A stretch of 12,736 nucleotides of DNA from positions 1 to 12,736 of the forward strand of contig JAFSZW010000299.1 in assembly GCA_017458865.1 (NCBI GenBank). The letters run 5' to 3'. Shown one piece after another: positions 1 to 7,540 of the stretch. The DNA comes from Clostridia bacterium (GTDB lineage: Bacteria > Bacillota > Clostridia > Christensenellales > Aristaeellaceae). The notes under the pieces are model-generated. The model was not told the DNA's origin, made no database searches, and was given only the letters and a program-made list of their open reading frames with translations. Every line of letters begins with the position of its first letter. Position 1 is the first letter of the stretch. Both the position numbers and the translations under genes were made by a program.

Positions 1-20
1 ATCTACTCATGGAGGATATT

Positions 21-1112
21 ATGCGTTTTTCCTGTAACGTAGCAGAGCTCAATAACGCCCTCTCCATCGCCATCCACGCCATCCCCGTCAAATCTCCAAA
101 ACTGATTCTTGAAGGAATCCTGATTGAAGCGCAGCAGAATGCTGTCATTCTGACCAGTACGGATATGGCGCTCGGCATTGAATGTAAAATTCCGGCAATT
201 GTTGAAATGGAAGGAAGTGTCGTTCTGCCGGGTCGATTCTTCTGTGAGGTCGCTCGAAAACTGCCGGGTGAGGATGTCCGCATCAGCGTGAATGAACGCA
301 GTGTTGCCAGCATCTCAAGCGGCTTTTTCAAAACGTCGATAGCCGGCATGGACGCCCTTGAATTTCCGGAGCTGCCGGTAGTCAAGGGAACGACGGTCAC
401 TATGACGGAAAAACAGCTCAGGCGGATGCTCAACGGGACGCTGTTTGCGGTTGCTATTGATGAAAGCCGTCCGATTCTGACCGGATGTCTGTTTGATGTC
501 GACGGGAATGACATGAGCATTGTCGCACTGGACGGATATCGCCTGGCTATCTGCAGGGAAAAACTCGAGAATACGTTTGATGCCAGCTCGCACGTAATTG
601 GCGGAAAGGTCCTCGGGGATGTCGCGAAGATCCTGAACGACCAGGATGATGAGGTGTCCATCTGTTTCAGCCGGAGTCATGTCTGCATCCGGATTGGCGA
701 GAACATGGTCATCGCGCGTCTGCTTGAGGGCGATTATATGCGCTACAAGCAGATTCTGCCGACGGAATACGTCACGAGAATCATCGTCAACCGCATGGGT
801 CTTGCGGATGCCATGGACCGTGCCATGCTTATCGGACGTGAATCCAAGTCCACCCTGGTTACGTTCAAGGTTGAGGGAAATCAGATGACGATCCTCATGC
901 AGAATACCAGCATGGAGGAAAAGATCGAGATTTCCAGTGAAGGCAAGGATATGGAGATCGCATTCAACGTCAAGTACGTTATGGATGTGCTCAAGGCCAT
1001 CTCAGATGATGAGATTGAGATGCGGTTCAAGTCAAACGTGAGCCCGTGTCTCATCTATCCGACGGATGGCGGGGATCAGTATCTGTATCTCATTCTGCCG
1101 GTTCGTGTGTAA
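21..1112 (+). CDS. dnaN: DNA polymerase III subunit beta (sliding clamp)
   Basis: The product is the ring-shaped processivity clamp that tethers replicative polymerase and many repair proteins to DNA. The 363-residue length is normal for the family, and the three-fold repeat of clamp domains is recognisable. The middle domain contains the typical ALDGYRLA segment, and the C terminus ends in LYLILPVRV, the hallmark clamp ending (consensus LxLPVR). The ATG at 21 is chosen because GGAGGA sits 4 bases upstream and the protein then starts MRFSCNV, as clamps do. An in-frame ATG at 9 overlaps that ribosome site and is unlikely. dnaA would be expected just left of the window but cannot be seen. recF follows after 30 bases, so the two are probably co-transcribed. 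Confidence 0.97.
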   Translation: MRFSCNVAELNNALSIAIHAIPVKSPKLILEGILIEAQQNAVILTSTDMALGIECKIPAIVEMEGSVVLPGRFFCEVARKLPGEDVRISVNERSVASISSGFFKTSIAGMDALEFPELPVVKGTTVTMTEKQLRRMLNGTLFAVAIDESRPILTGCLFDVDGNDMSIVALDGYRLAICREKLENTFDASSHVIGGKVLGDVAKILNDQDDEVSICFSRSHVCIRIGENMVIARLLEGDYMRYKQILPTEYVTRIIVNRMGLADAMDRAMLIGRESKSTLVTFKVEGNQMTILMQNTSMEEKIEISSEGKDMEIAFNVKYVMDVLKAISDDEIEMRFKSNVSPCLIYPTDGGDQYLYLILPVRV

Positions 1113-1142
1113 ACACAGTGTACAGGGGAGAAAACCGTTAAA

Positions 1143-2246
1143 ATGAAAGTGGATTCCCTGATTCTCAAGGATTTCAGAAATTATGAGGGGATAGAGATCA
1201 GCCCCGGCAGCGGGATGAATGTGTTCATCGGCAGCAATGCGCAGGGGAAGACCAATATCATTGAGGCACTCCACCTGTGCTGTGTCGGCCGGCGCCTCAG
1301 GACCAGCCGGGATGAGGAAATGATCCGGTGGGAGCAGTCTTTCGGGCGGGTGACGGTGACCAGCAGCCAGCAGGACGGAACGCATGCGGTAACCATTATC
1401 CTCGCGCGCGGACAGAAAAAAAAGAAGAATATCAAGATCGGCGAGCGGAAGGCCGAGCGCATTGGCGAACTGTTCGGGCATGTCTGCGGCGTCCTCTTCT
1501 CGCCTGAGGATCTTGAGATCATCAAGGGCGGACCCGCCGAGCGCAGGCGGTTTCTTGACATGCTCCTCTCCCAGATCAGCACGGTCTATTTCTATCATCT
1601 ACAGCGCTATACGAAAACGCTCAGTGAACGAAACGCGGTGCTGCGGGAAATCGCATTCAAGCCGGAACTCAGGAATACACTGGATATGTGGGATGATCTG
1701 CTTGCAGAAAGCGGCGCGGCGGTAGCCGCGCGCCGGCTTGAGGCAATAGAACATCTCTCAAAGCTCGCATCTGAGGAGCACAGGAACCTGACTCAGGCGA
1801 AAGAAGAGCTGAATCTCCGCTATATTACCACCTTTAAGGATCCCCAGGATATCAAGAACCTGTTTCTTGAGCAGCTCTTTGCGTCAAGAGAGGATGACAT
1901 CAGACGGCAGACAACCAGCTGCGGTGTTCACCGGGACGATATCAGCATCAGGATCAACGGCAAGGAAACCCGGATTTACGGTTCTCAGGGACAACAGCGC
2001 AGTGCAGTGCTGTCGCTTAAAATGGCTCAGCTTGCCTATATGGCAGAGTACAAGGGGGAAAATCCCATTCTGCTCCTGGATGATGTGATGAGCGAGCTGG
2101 ATCTGAACCGACGGCGTGCACTCGGTGAGCGGATTAACCGGATTCAGACATTTGTCACCTGCACGGATATCTCTGACCTTGGTGATACCACTCAGGGAAT
2201 GCTCTACAGTGTTGAAAAGGGCACACTCAGGCAGATCGACAGCTAG
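1143..2246 (+). CDS. recF: DNA replication and repair protein RecF
   Basis: RecF is an SMC-like ABC ATPase that acts with RecO and RecR to load RecA at gapped DNA and stalled forks. The 367-residue length is typical. Visible motifs are the N-terminal KDFRNYEG segment, the Walker A loop GSNAQGKT at residues 30-37, the ABC signature region YGSQGQQRS at about 279-287, and Walker B with D-loop (ILLLDDVMSELD, 309-320). The start at 1143 has an AGGGGAG ribosome site about 12 bases upstream. In many Firmicutes a small S4-domain gene (yaaA) lies between dnaN and recF, and gyrB follows. Here neither is present: dnaN is 30 bases away, and DnaA-box-like repeats begin at the base after the stop codon. 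Confidence 0.97.
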   Translation: MKVDSLILKDFRNYEGIEISPGSGMNVFIGSNAQGKTNIIEALHLCCVGRRLRTSRDEEMIRWEQSFGRVTVTSSQQDGTHAVTIILARGQKKKKNIKIGERKAERIGELFGHVCGVLFSPEDLEIIKGGPAERRRFLDMLLSQISTVYFYHLQRYTKTLSERNAVLREIAFKPELRNTLDMWDDLLAESGAAVAARRLEAIEHLSKLASEEHRNLTQAKEELNLRYITTFKDPQDIKNLFLEQLFASREDDIRRQTTSCGVHRDDISIRINGKETRIYGSQGQQRSAVLSLKMAQLAYMAEYKGENPILLLDDVMSELDLNRRRALGERINRIQTFVTCTDISDLGDTTQGMLYSVEKGTLRQIDS

Positions 2247-2332
2247 TTTTCCACAACAATCCACAGTTTATCCACAAGTTTTTCCTGTTTTCCACAATTT
2301 CTGTGGAAAACTTAAACGGATACTGTGGAAAA
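2247..2332. other. DnaA-box cluster, candidate replication-origin element
   Basis: Six 9-mers resembling the DnaA box TTATCCACA are packed into 86 bases right after recF. On the + strand they are TTTTCCACA (2247-2255), CAATCCACA (2257-2265), a perfect TTATCCACA (2268-2276) and TTTTCCACA (2288-2296). On the - strand they read TGTGGAAAA at 2302-2310 and 2324-2332. Start-to-start steps of 10, 11, 20 and, for the opposite pair, 22 bases would place boxes on about the same DNA face. The location next to dnaN-recF is classic origin territory, although Firmicute origins more often flank dnaA itself. No clear AT-rich unwinding element or DnaA-trio run is evident nearby. A DnaA-titrating or regulatory locus is an alternative. 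Confidence 0.7.
2287..2311. repeat. Palindrome formed by two opposed DnaA-like boxes
   Basis: Two 10-base arms (GTTTTCCACA at 2287-2296 and its exact complement at 2302-2311) flank a 5-base centre. The arms contain the fourth and fifth boxes of the DnaA-box cluster, facing each other. As RNA it could fold into a hairpin after recF, but no T-run follows, so a terminator is unlikely. Confidence 0.75.
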
Positions 2333-2485
2333 GCTGAGGAAAACCCGGAAACAGGGCAAGCATTTCCAAAGAGAAAGCCGGGAAGGAAGCCATTTTGGAA
2401 AACAGGCAACAGCATCTTTCCTGTGATTTCTCTCAAAAGTGGAAAAGTCAGGGAAAACGGCGCCATCGGAACGGAATGGTTGAAA
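2333..2485. other. Non-coding, purine-rich spacer with GGAAAA motifs
   Basis: This stretch is open in the frame of the downstream gene, but the translation (rich in K, G, P and E with no recognisable pattern) looks like read-through of non-coding DNA. GGAAAA or GGAAA recurs at 2338, 2347, 2397, 2441 and 2452, and in the boxes just to the left. Two imperfect direct copies of a roughly 21-25 base unit, GGAAACAGGGCAAGCAT (from 2347) and GGAAAACAGGCAACAGCAT (from 2397), are 50 bases apart. It may be part of the origin-like element. No convincing promoter was found. Confidence 0.4.
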
Positions 2486-3679
2486 ATGGACAGAAAGCGA
2501 TCTACGTACCGCTACGCCATGAGCGGCGGTACTGCGAACAGTTACTATATCAATGACGACAGGAAAAAGCAGAAGCATAACCGGAAGATCATCCTGCGTG
2601 TGCTTGTTGGGCTTGCTGTCGTCGGAATGGTCGTGAGCTACGTCTCTTTCCGGTTACTCGGGGAAAAGGGGCGTTCAGGAATCGGGAAAATCACCAGAAT
2701 CGGTGCTACAATTACACAGAACATCTCCCCTTTCGGGGACAGAGTGCTCTTTTATGACGGAACGTCCATCCACTGCGTTTCAGCCACCGGCACCAACGAG
2801 TGGAGCTATCAGATCGGCGCCAATGCTGATTACGACTGTGCAGAGGACAAGATTGTCGCATGGTCGGGCAATGAGCTTTACATCATCAATAAGAACGGAC
2901 GTCTGATCTACAACAACAAGATGTCCGACAGCATCCAGTTTGCCAGTGCGGGAAAGGCGTATGCGGCAGCCTTTATCGGTACGGCAAGCACCGGCGTGGT
3001 GACGGTCATTGACGGTGACGGACGCGTGGTCGATAACATTTCCGTTGAGTCGCAGACACTCCTTGATATCGGCTTTTTCGAGGCGACGGCTGCCTCAAGC
3101 ACTCAGACGACGGAGTATATGTGGATGCTGAGCCTTGATACGAACGGCACGGTCATCTCCACGCTGCTCCAGACCTTCCAGCCGGGACGGCTTTCAACCG
3201 GAAAAACGTCCATGGGCGAGTATATCGCGTACAAAATCTTTGACAATAATGGCATCCTCAACATTGTGACGACCAGAGAGATCCGTCACTACACGTACCG
3301 GGCGGTTGAGGGAGATAAGTCGACCCTGATCTACGGATATACTGTACAGGACATCATGAAGAGCGGCAATACCGTCTACCAGCTCCTGGTCCCCTCAAGC
3401 GAACAGGGAAGCGGCCTGACCATCAGCAATGTCCGCCTGATGTACGGAAACACGGACCGGATGATTCACCTGCCCGGCAACTGCATGTCAGCCTTGCTCG
3501 GAACCAGGTGCATATACGGCTTTTCCAGAAACGCCATATACGTCTGCAGGTTCGATGAGACCTCCTTCACAGTTTATCCGGTCGATATGGAAATCACCAA
3601 TGTGATTGGGATGATCAGCGACAACAGGGCGATTGTTGCAGAGGGCACCTATATCAATATAATAGAGCTTCCCTCTTAA
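2486..3679 (+). CDS. DUF5711-like single-pass membrane protein with extracellular repeats
   Basis: The function is unknown. With the ATG at 2486 the protein has 397 residues: a short, basic, tyrosine-containing cytoplasmic tail (1-33), one hydrophobic helix at about 35-57 (IILRVLVGLAVVGMVVSYV), then a long outer part. That part has repeated short beta-strand motifs such as DRVLFYDGTSIHCV, GTNEWSYQIG and NELYIINKNGRLIYNN, which recall PQQ/WD-type propeller blades. The pattern matches clostridial proteins called DUF5711, recalled from memory and not searched. A GTG in the same frame at 2303 would add 61 residues, but it lies inside a DnaA-like box and the added sequence looks non-coding. The ATG at 2486 has only a weak GGAACGGAA upstream. 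A CvpA-family gene follows, which suggests an envelope role. Confidence 0.6.
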   Translation: MDRKRSTYRYAMSGGTANSYYINDDRKKQKHNRKIILRVLVGLAVVGMVVSYVSFRLLGEKGRSGIGKITRIGATITQNISPFGDRVLFYDGTSIHCVSATGTNEWSYQIGANADYDCAEDKIVAWSGNELYIINKNGRLIYNNKMSDSIQFASAGKAYAAAFIGTASTGVVTVIDGDGRVVDNISVESQTLLDIGFFEATAASSTQTTEYMWMLSLDTNGTVISTLLQTFQPGRLSTGKTSMGEYIAYKIFDNNGILNIVTTREIRHYTYRAVEGDKSTLIYGYTVQDIMKSGNTVYQLLVPSSEQGSGLTISNVRLMYGNTDRMIHLPGNCMSALLGTRCIYGFSRNAIYVCRFDETSFTVYPVDMEITNVIGMISDNRAIVAEGTYINIIELPS

Positions 3680-3769
3680 CCGGGCGCCACAGGAACTGAA
3701 TCGGAAAAGAGTTTACGGAACGGGAGGAACTGGCTGGCTATGTGCCGGCATGCTTAAGTGAGTTTTTCC

Positions 3770-4465
3770 ATGAACATCATAGATATTATCATTATTGCCA
3801 TTATCGGCATCAGCGTACTGTATGGACTGCATCGCGGTTTCATCAGCAGTGTGCTCGGCATCGCGGCCGTGATCCTTTCCATTGGCGCCGCGATGATGTT
3901 CAGCGGTCAGGTAGCGGATCAGCTGAAACAGAATGAGACGCTGGTCAGCACGCTGACTTACTATACGGATGCCAGCAGCAGGATCAAGAACAGCGATCTT
4001 TCGGGCATTACAACCAACAACGTGAACCCGACGATGCTTGATAATCTTCTCACTCAGATCAATCTGCCGGAGAGTTTCAAGTCCGTTTTCATGGATGAGA
4101 TCAGGAACGCGGCAAGCGCGAAAGTGCAGACGCTCTCCCAGGTGCTGAGCAGCACAATTGTAGATGTATCCATTTCAATCATCAGCTTTCTGATTACGTT
4201 CTTGATCGCCTTTCTCCTGGCGACATTCCTCGTCCATATGATTTCGTATGTATTCGAACTGCCGGTGCTGAGACATATGGATGCACTGGTCGGCGGTGTG
4301 TTCGGCGGCATACGCGGTATCCTGATCATCTTCATTCTCTTTTCGCTGGTGCCGCTTGTCATGGCCGCCGTGCCCATTGATGAGGTCGGCACAGTGATCA
4401 ACGGGTCGAAGCTGGCACCGCTGTTTGACAGCAAGATCATCTTTATGATTCTCAATCGCATTTAA
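3770..4465 (+). CDS. CvpA family membrane protein
   Basis: The 231-residue integral membrane protein has four hydrophobic segments at about 3-20, 27-46, 134-160 and 180-202. A polar extracytoplasmic loop rich in N, S and T separates the second and third. The N-terminal layout (MNIIDIIIIAIIGISVLYGLHRG, then a second helix) and the later G-rich segment (DALVGGVFGGIRG) are typical of the CvpA family, named for colicin V production in E. coli and broadly linked to envelope homeostasis. The ATG at 3770 is preferred because CvpA proteins start at this point. A GTG at 3758 would add only four residues. The ribosome site is weak (AAGTGAG). The next gene starts 5 bases after the stop, so the two are probably coupled. 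Confidence 0.85.
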   Translation: MNIIDIIIIAIIGISVLYGLHRGFISSVLGIAAVILSIGAAMMFSGQVADQLKQNETLVSTLTYYTDASSRIKNSDLSGITTNNVNPTMLDNLLTQINLPESFKSVFMDEIRNAASAKVQTLSQVLSSTIVDVSISIISFLITFLIAFLLATFLVHMISYVFELPVLRHMDALVGGVFGGIRGILIIFILFSLVPLVMAAVPIDEVGTVINGSKLAPLFDSKIIFMILNRI

Positions 4466-4470
4466 CAATC

Positions 4471-6387
4471 ATGATTGCAATTCTGTACACTGTTTACTTT
4501 GCCCTGGGCGGTCTTATGGTCATCCGGAAGCTGTTTCCGGAAAAGAAAACGCTGACGCGCCTGTGGCTAGGACTGTCTCTCGGATTGCTTGCCGAGATGT
4601 GGCTGCCGGCGCTTGCTGCCAGTTTTTTACGATTCTCCATTCAGGCACATATCGCTGCGGCCTTTGTCTGTCTCTTTCTTGTCGCGCTGGTCTTTTTCAG
4701 ATACAGCCATCCAATGCCTGCTTTGCCGGCAAAGGAGGACGACGACAAATTTGTCCGAATGTTCTGGCTGCTGGTGATCCCGTTTACTGTACTTTCAGGT
4801 TACCTGCAGTGGACGCACATGCTGATGCCTGCCTCGGACGGATCCTACTGGTGCGGACAGTCCACCTATGGTGACCTGTGCATGCACCTGTCGTTTGCAA
4901 CCTCGCTCAGGAATGCGGCATTTCCGCCAAAGTACAACCTGCTTTACGGAACCAGCCTCGCCTATCCATACCTGACAGACTCCCTCAGCACAACGTTTCT
5001 GCTGATGGGCACGCCGATCAACCTGTCTGTTATCATCCCGGGCACCTACCTGATGTTCCTGACATATGCCGGATTCATCCTGCTGGCCAGGCGCATTCTT
5101 GGAAACCGTCCGCTCACCATTACGGCGGCTTTCCTGTTCTTTTTCCTGAACGGCGGACTTGGTTTTCTGTATGACTTTGATCTCTCTTTCAGGGATCACT
5201 TTGAGCGGGTACAGGAAATCTTTACCGGATACTATAAGACGCCGGCCAATCAGCCGGATCTAAATCTGCGGTTTTCAAATGTCATTGCGGACCTGATGAT
5301 CCCGCAGCGGTCCCTGCTTGGCGGCTGGGCAATGGTCCTGCCGGCGTTTCATTACCTGATTGACACATTTGAAAAGCGCCAGAGGAAAACGCTGATTCTG
5401 CTGTCCCTGACTGCCGGCGCGCTGCCCCTGATCCATACCCATACGTTTCTGGCGCTCGGCCTTTTCTCCGGCGGGTACATTCTGTCCCATCTCATCACTT
5501 CGTGGCATGAGCGGGGACAGGTCCTGAAACTGGCCGGTATCTATCTGGTTCTGGTCCTCATCCTGGCGCTGCCGCAGCTGCTTGGAAATGCCATCCGGCA
5601 GACCGTTGAGGGCGGCTCCATGCGCATCCAGTTCAACTGGGTCAACAACAGCGGCAACCGCGGATTCATTGACGGCTATATCTGGTTCTGGATCAAGAAC
5701 GCCGGCCTTCCCTATATCCTTATGCTCTGCGCTGTCCTTAACTGCAGGCGCAGAGGAAAACTGGATATCGTGCTGGGCATGATGGCCATATACGCCGTTG
5801 CGGAAATTGTCATTTTCCAGCCGAATGAGTATGACAATAACAAGCTGTTTTACCTCTGGTATGTCTTTGCCACAATGCTGGCGGCTGATTACGGTTCCAT
5901 CATTGTGCAGCGTCTTGACGGTCTGAGAGGCAGAGCGCTCATTTGTGCCTTTTTCTTCTTCGGGAGCCTCTTTTCAGGAACGCTCTCCATCATGAGGGAG
6001 ACGGTTTCAAACTACCAGCTCTTCTCTGCCAGCGCAGTTGATGCGGGCGAATGGATCGAGAACAATACGGACAGTGACAGCGTATTTATGACCGGTCAGC
6101 AGCACATCAATCCGGTGTGTTCTCTCGCAGGACGTCAGATTATCTGCGGCAGCAATCTGTATGTATTCTTCCATGGTCTCAACTATCAGGAACAGCAGGC
6201 AGACTGCGTGATGTTCTACGCCAGTCCTGAAAAGAACCGGGCGATTCTTGAAAAGTATCAGGTGGACTACATCTACGAGAGCGATTATGAGCGCGCCGAG
6301 ATGATTGTGGATGTCGAGGGGCTCAGGGAACACTATGAGCTGGTCTATGAGAAGAACGGCGTCAGAATTTACAAGAGCGGATTGTGA
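4471..6387 (+). CDS. Polytopic membrane protein, GT-C glycosyltransferase-like
   Basis: This 638-residue protein has many hydrophobic helices over roughly residues 1-500 and a soluble C-terminal domain from about 515 to 638. The first outer loop carries acidic and histidine residues (SDGSYWCGQ, then YGDLCMH at about 133-139). Later come a helical segment (FLFFFLNGGLGFLYDFD) and a DNNKLFYLWY motif. This plan resembles GT-C glycosyltransferases, which use a lipid-linked sugar and keep catalytic acidic residues in an early outer loop. The exact family and substrate cannot be named. The C-terminal part (AGEWIENNTDSDSVFMT and so on) resembles the small alpha/beta domain after the membrane region in related proteins. 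No Shine-Dalgarno is visible before 4471, so translation may depend on coupling to the CvpA gene. Its stop overlaps the possible GTG start of the next gene. Confidence 0.6.
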   Translation: MIAILYTVYFALGGLMVIRKLFPEKKTLTRLWLGLSLGLLAEMWLPALAASFLRFSIQAHIAAAFVCLFLVALVFFRYSHPMPALPAKEDDDKFVRMFWLLVIPFTVLSGYLQWTHMLMPASDGSYWCGQSTYGDLCMHLSFATSLRNAAFPPKYNLLYGTSLAYPYLTDSLSTTFLLMGTPINLSVIIPGTYLMFLTYAGFILLARRILGNRPLTITAAFLFFFLNGGLGFLYDFDLSFRDHFERVQEIFTGYYKTPANQPDLNLRFSNVIADLMIPQRSLLGGWAMVLPAFHYLIDTFEKRQRKTLILLSLTAGALPLIHTHTFLALGLFSGGYILSHLITSWHERGQVLKLAGIYLVLVLILALPQLLGNAIRQTVEGGSMRIQFNWVNNSGNRGFIDGYIWFWIKNAGLPYILMLCAVLNCRRRGKLDIVLGMMAIYAVAEIVIFQPNEYDNNKLFYLWYVFATMLAADYGSIIVQRLDGLRGRALICAFFFFGSLFSGTLSIMRETVSNYQLFSASAVDAGEWIENNTDSDSVFMTGQQHINPVCSLAGRQIICGSNLYVFFHGLNYQEQQADCVMFYASPEKNRAILEKYQVDYIYESDYERAEMIVDVEGLREHYELVYEKNGVRIYKSGL

Positions 6388-6389
6388 TC

Positions 6390-6620
6390 ATGGACAATGT
6401 TGTGCATTTTCTGAATTACTCCCTGGACAAGAAACGGAAGATTGTGCTCATCTATCTGGATGATGCGCAGCAGGTTGTCAGGAAAAACGTCCTGGTGCAG
6501 GCGTTTACAGAGGACACGGTTCAGGTGATGATCGGGAAAAAAGAGACGGAACTTGCAAGAGCGTCTGTCCTGGGTGCGGGATATGCACGCGGTGACAACG
6601 GCGATCTTGAAAAGGCATAG
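6390..6620 (+). CDS. Small uncharacterised protein, possible SH3-like fold
   Basis: The function is not recognised. The 76-residue soluble protein alternates short hydrophobic strands with charged turns (KIVLIYLDDAQQVV, NVLVQAF, TVQVMIGKKETELARASVLGAGY). This would suit a small SH3-like or WYL-like barrel, but that is a guess from pattern only. The ATG at 6390 is chosen because GAGCGG lies about 9 bases upstream. A GTG at 6384 would overlap the previous stop as GTGA and add two residues. Tight linkage to the GT-C-like gene suggests one transcript and possibly a related role. It has no signal peptide or membrane helix. Confidence 0.6.
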   Translation: MDNVVHFLNYSLDKKRKIVLIYLDDAQQVVRKNVLVQAFTEDTVQVMIGKKETELARASVLGAGYARGDNGDLEKA

Positions 6621-6622
6621 AT

Positions 6623-6637
6623 GTTTGATTTTCAAAC
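6623..6637. repeat. Short inverted repeat upstream of kduI, possible operator
   Basis: GTTTGA and its complement TCAAAC flank a TTT centre, 30 bases before the kduI start and just after the preceding stop. It is too small and lacks the T-run needed for a terminator. A regulator site for the hexuronate genes is possible, but it does not match any operator I can name. Confidence 0.3.
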
Positions 6638-6666
6638 GGGATGACTGAATTGTAGGAGGACATTAT

Positions 6667-7503
6667 ATGAAACTTACCGTACGCCAGCCTTCTGCATCTC
6701 TTGATGCAAAGCATTACACGACGGAGCGTCTGCGCAGTGAGTACCTGATTGAAACGATTTTCGAGCCGAATGAGGCGGTTTTCACGTACTCTCACTTTGA
6801 TCGGATTATCGCGGGCGGCGTTATGCCGGTCGATCTGCCGGTTGCGCTTGTCGGCTGCAAGGAGCTGGCCAGTGAAACATTCCTTGAGCGCCGGGAGATG
6901 GGTGTCATCAATATCGGCGGCAAGGGCAGGATCAAGGTGGATGACAATACCTATGACCTCAAGCAGTATGATGGACTGTATGTGGGCATGGGCGCCAAAG
7001 AGGTCGTCCTGACCAGTGAGGATCCGGCGAACCCGGCCAAGTTCTACATCAACACCTGTCCCGCACACAAGACGTATCCAAATGTCCTCATCGACATCGA
7101 CAAGGCGAACAAGCGTCCGCTGGGCACGCCGGAAACCTGCAACAAGCGTGTGATCAATCAGTATATTCATCCCGCGGTTATGCAGAGCTGTCAGCTCTGC
7201 ATGGGCATGACGCAGCTGGCTCCGGGCAGCAACTGGAACTCCATGCCGTGTCATACGCATGAGCGGCGGATGGAGGTATACTTCTACTTCGATCTAAAGG
7301 ACAACAACGTTGTGTTTCATATGATGGGTGAGCCGAAAGAGACCCGGCACATCATCATGCACAATGAGCAGGCGGTGATCTCACCTTCCTGGTCCATTCA
7401 TACGGGCGTCGGCACCAGCAACTATACGTTCATCTGGGGTATGTGCGGCGAGAACCAGGACTTCGATGACATGGATAATCTGGATCCTATGGATCTTCTG
7501 TAA
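6667..7503 (+). CDS. kduI: 5-dehydro-4-deoxy-D-glucuronate isomerase
   Basis: KduI is a cytosolic enzyme that converts 5-keto-4-deoxyuronate, released from unsaturated pectin or glycosaminoglycan sugars, to 2,5-diketo-3-deoxygluconate. The 278-residue length equals that of the well-known family members. The cupin metal site is intact: H196, H198 and E203 in the CHTHERRME segment, and H245 in SWSIHTG. These are the zinc ligands of the E. coli enzyme at the same numbers. Other family stretches are LVGCKELASETFLERREMG and MGMTQLAPGSNWNSMP. The ATG has AGGAGGA 7 bases upstream. The product feeds the dehydrogenase encoded just downstream, which supports the assignment. No lyase, transporter or KDG kinase gene is in the window. 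Confidence 0.96.
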   Translation: MKLTVRQPSASLDAKHYTTERLRSEYLIETIFEPNEAVFTYSHFDRIIAGGVMPVDLPVALVGCKELASETFLERREMGVINIGGKGRIKVDDNTYDLKQYDGLYVGMGAKEVVLTSEDPANPAKFYINTCPAHKTYPNVLIDIDKANKRPLGTPETCNKRVINQYIHPAVMQSCQLCMGMTQLAPGSNWNSMPCHTHERRMEVYFYFDLKDNNVVFHMMGEPKETRHIIMHNEQAVISPSWSIHTGVGTSNYTFIWGMCGENQDFDDMDNLDPMDLL

Positions 7504-7531
7504 GATGTTTTCCGCAAACCTGTCTGAAACC

Positions 7532-7540
7532 TGTGGATAA
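7532..7540 (-). promoter_or_regulatory. Isolated perfect DnaA box between kduI and kduD
   Basis: TGTGGATAA is the exact reverse complement of TTATCCACA. It stands in the kduI-kduD spacer, about 5.3 kb from the box cluster. The octamer AAACCTGT occurs twice just here, 11 bases apart (7516 and 7527), and the second copy overlaps the box. Chance is possible for a single 9-mer, although it falls in a non-coding gap. Confidence 0.45.

Noticed and set aside
1032..1598. A 188-residue open frame on the - strand opposite dnaN and recF
   Set aside because: It spans two well-supported genes and their gap, and its translation has no recognisable domain.
2303..2485. A 61-residue N-terminal extension of the DUF5711-like protein from a GTG start
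   Set aside because: The GTG lies inside a DnaA-like box, the extension has no protein-like pattern, and the start at 2486 gives a normal tail-plus-helix topology.
6505..7260. A 251-residue open frame on the - strand opposite the small gene and kduI
   Set aside because: The + strand encodes a full KduI with all metal ligands; the antisense product is rich in R and H, resembles no family, and is a shadow frame.
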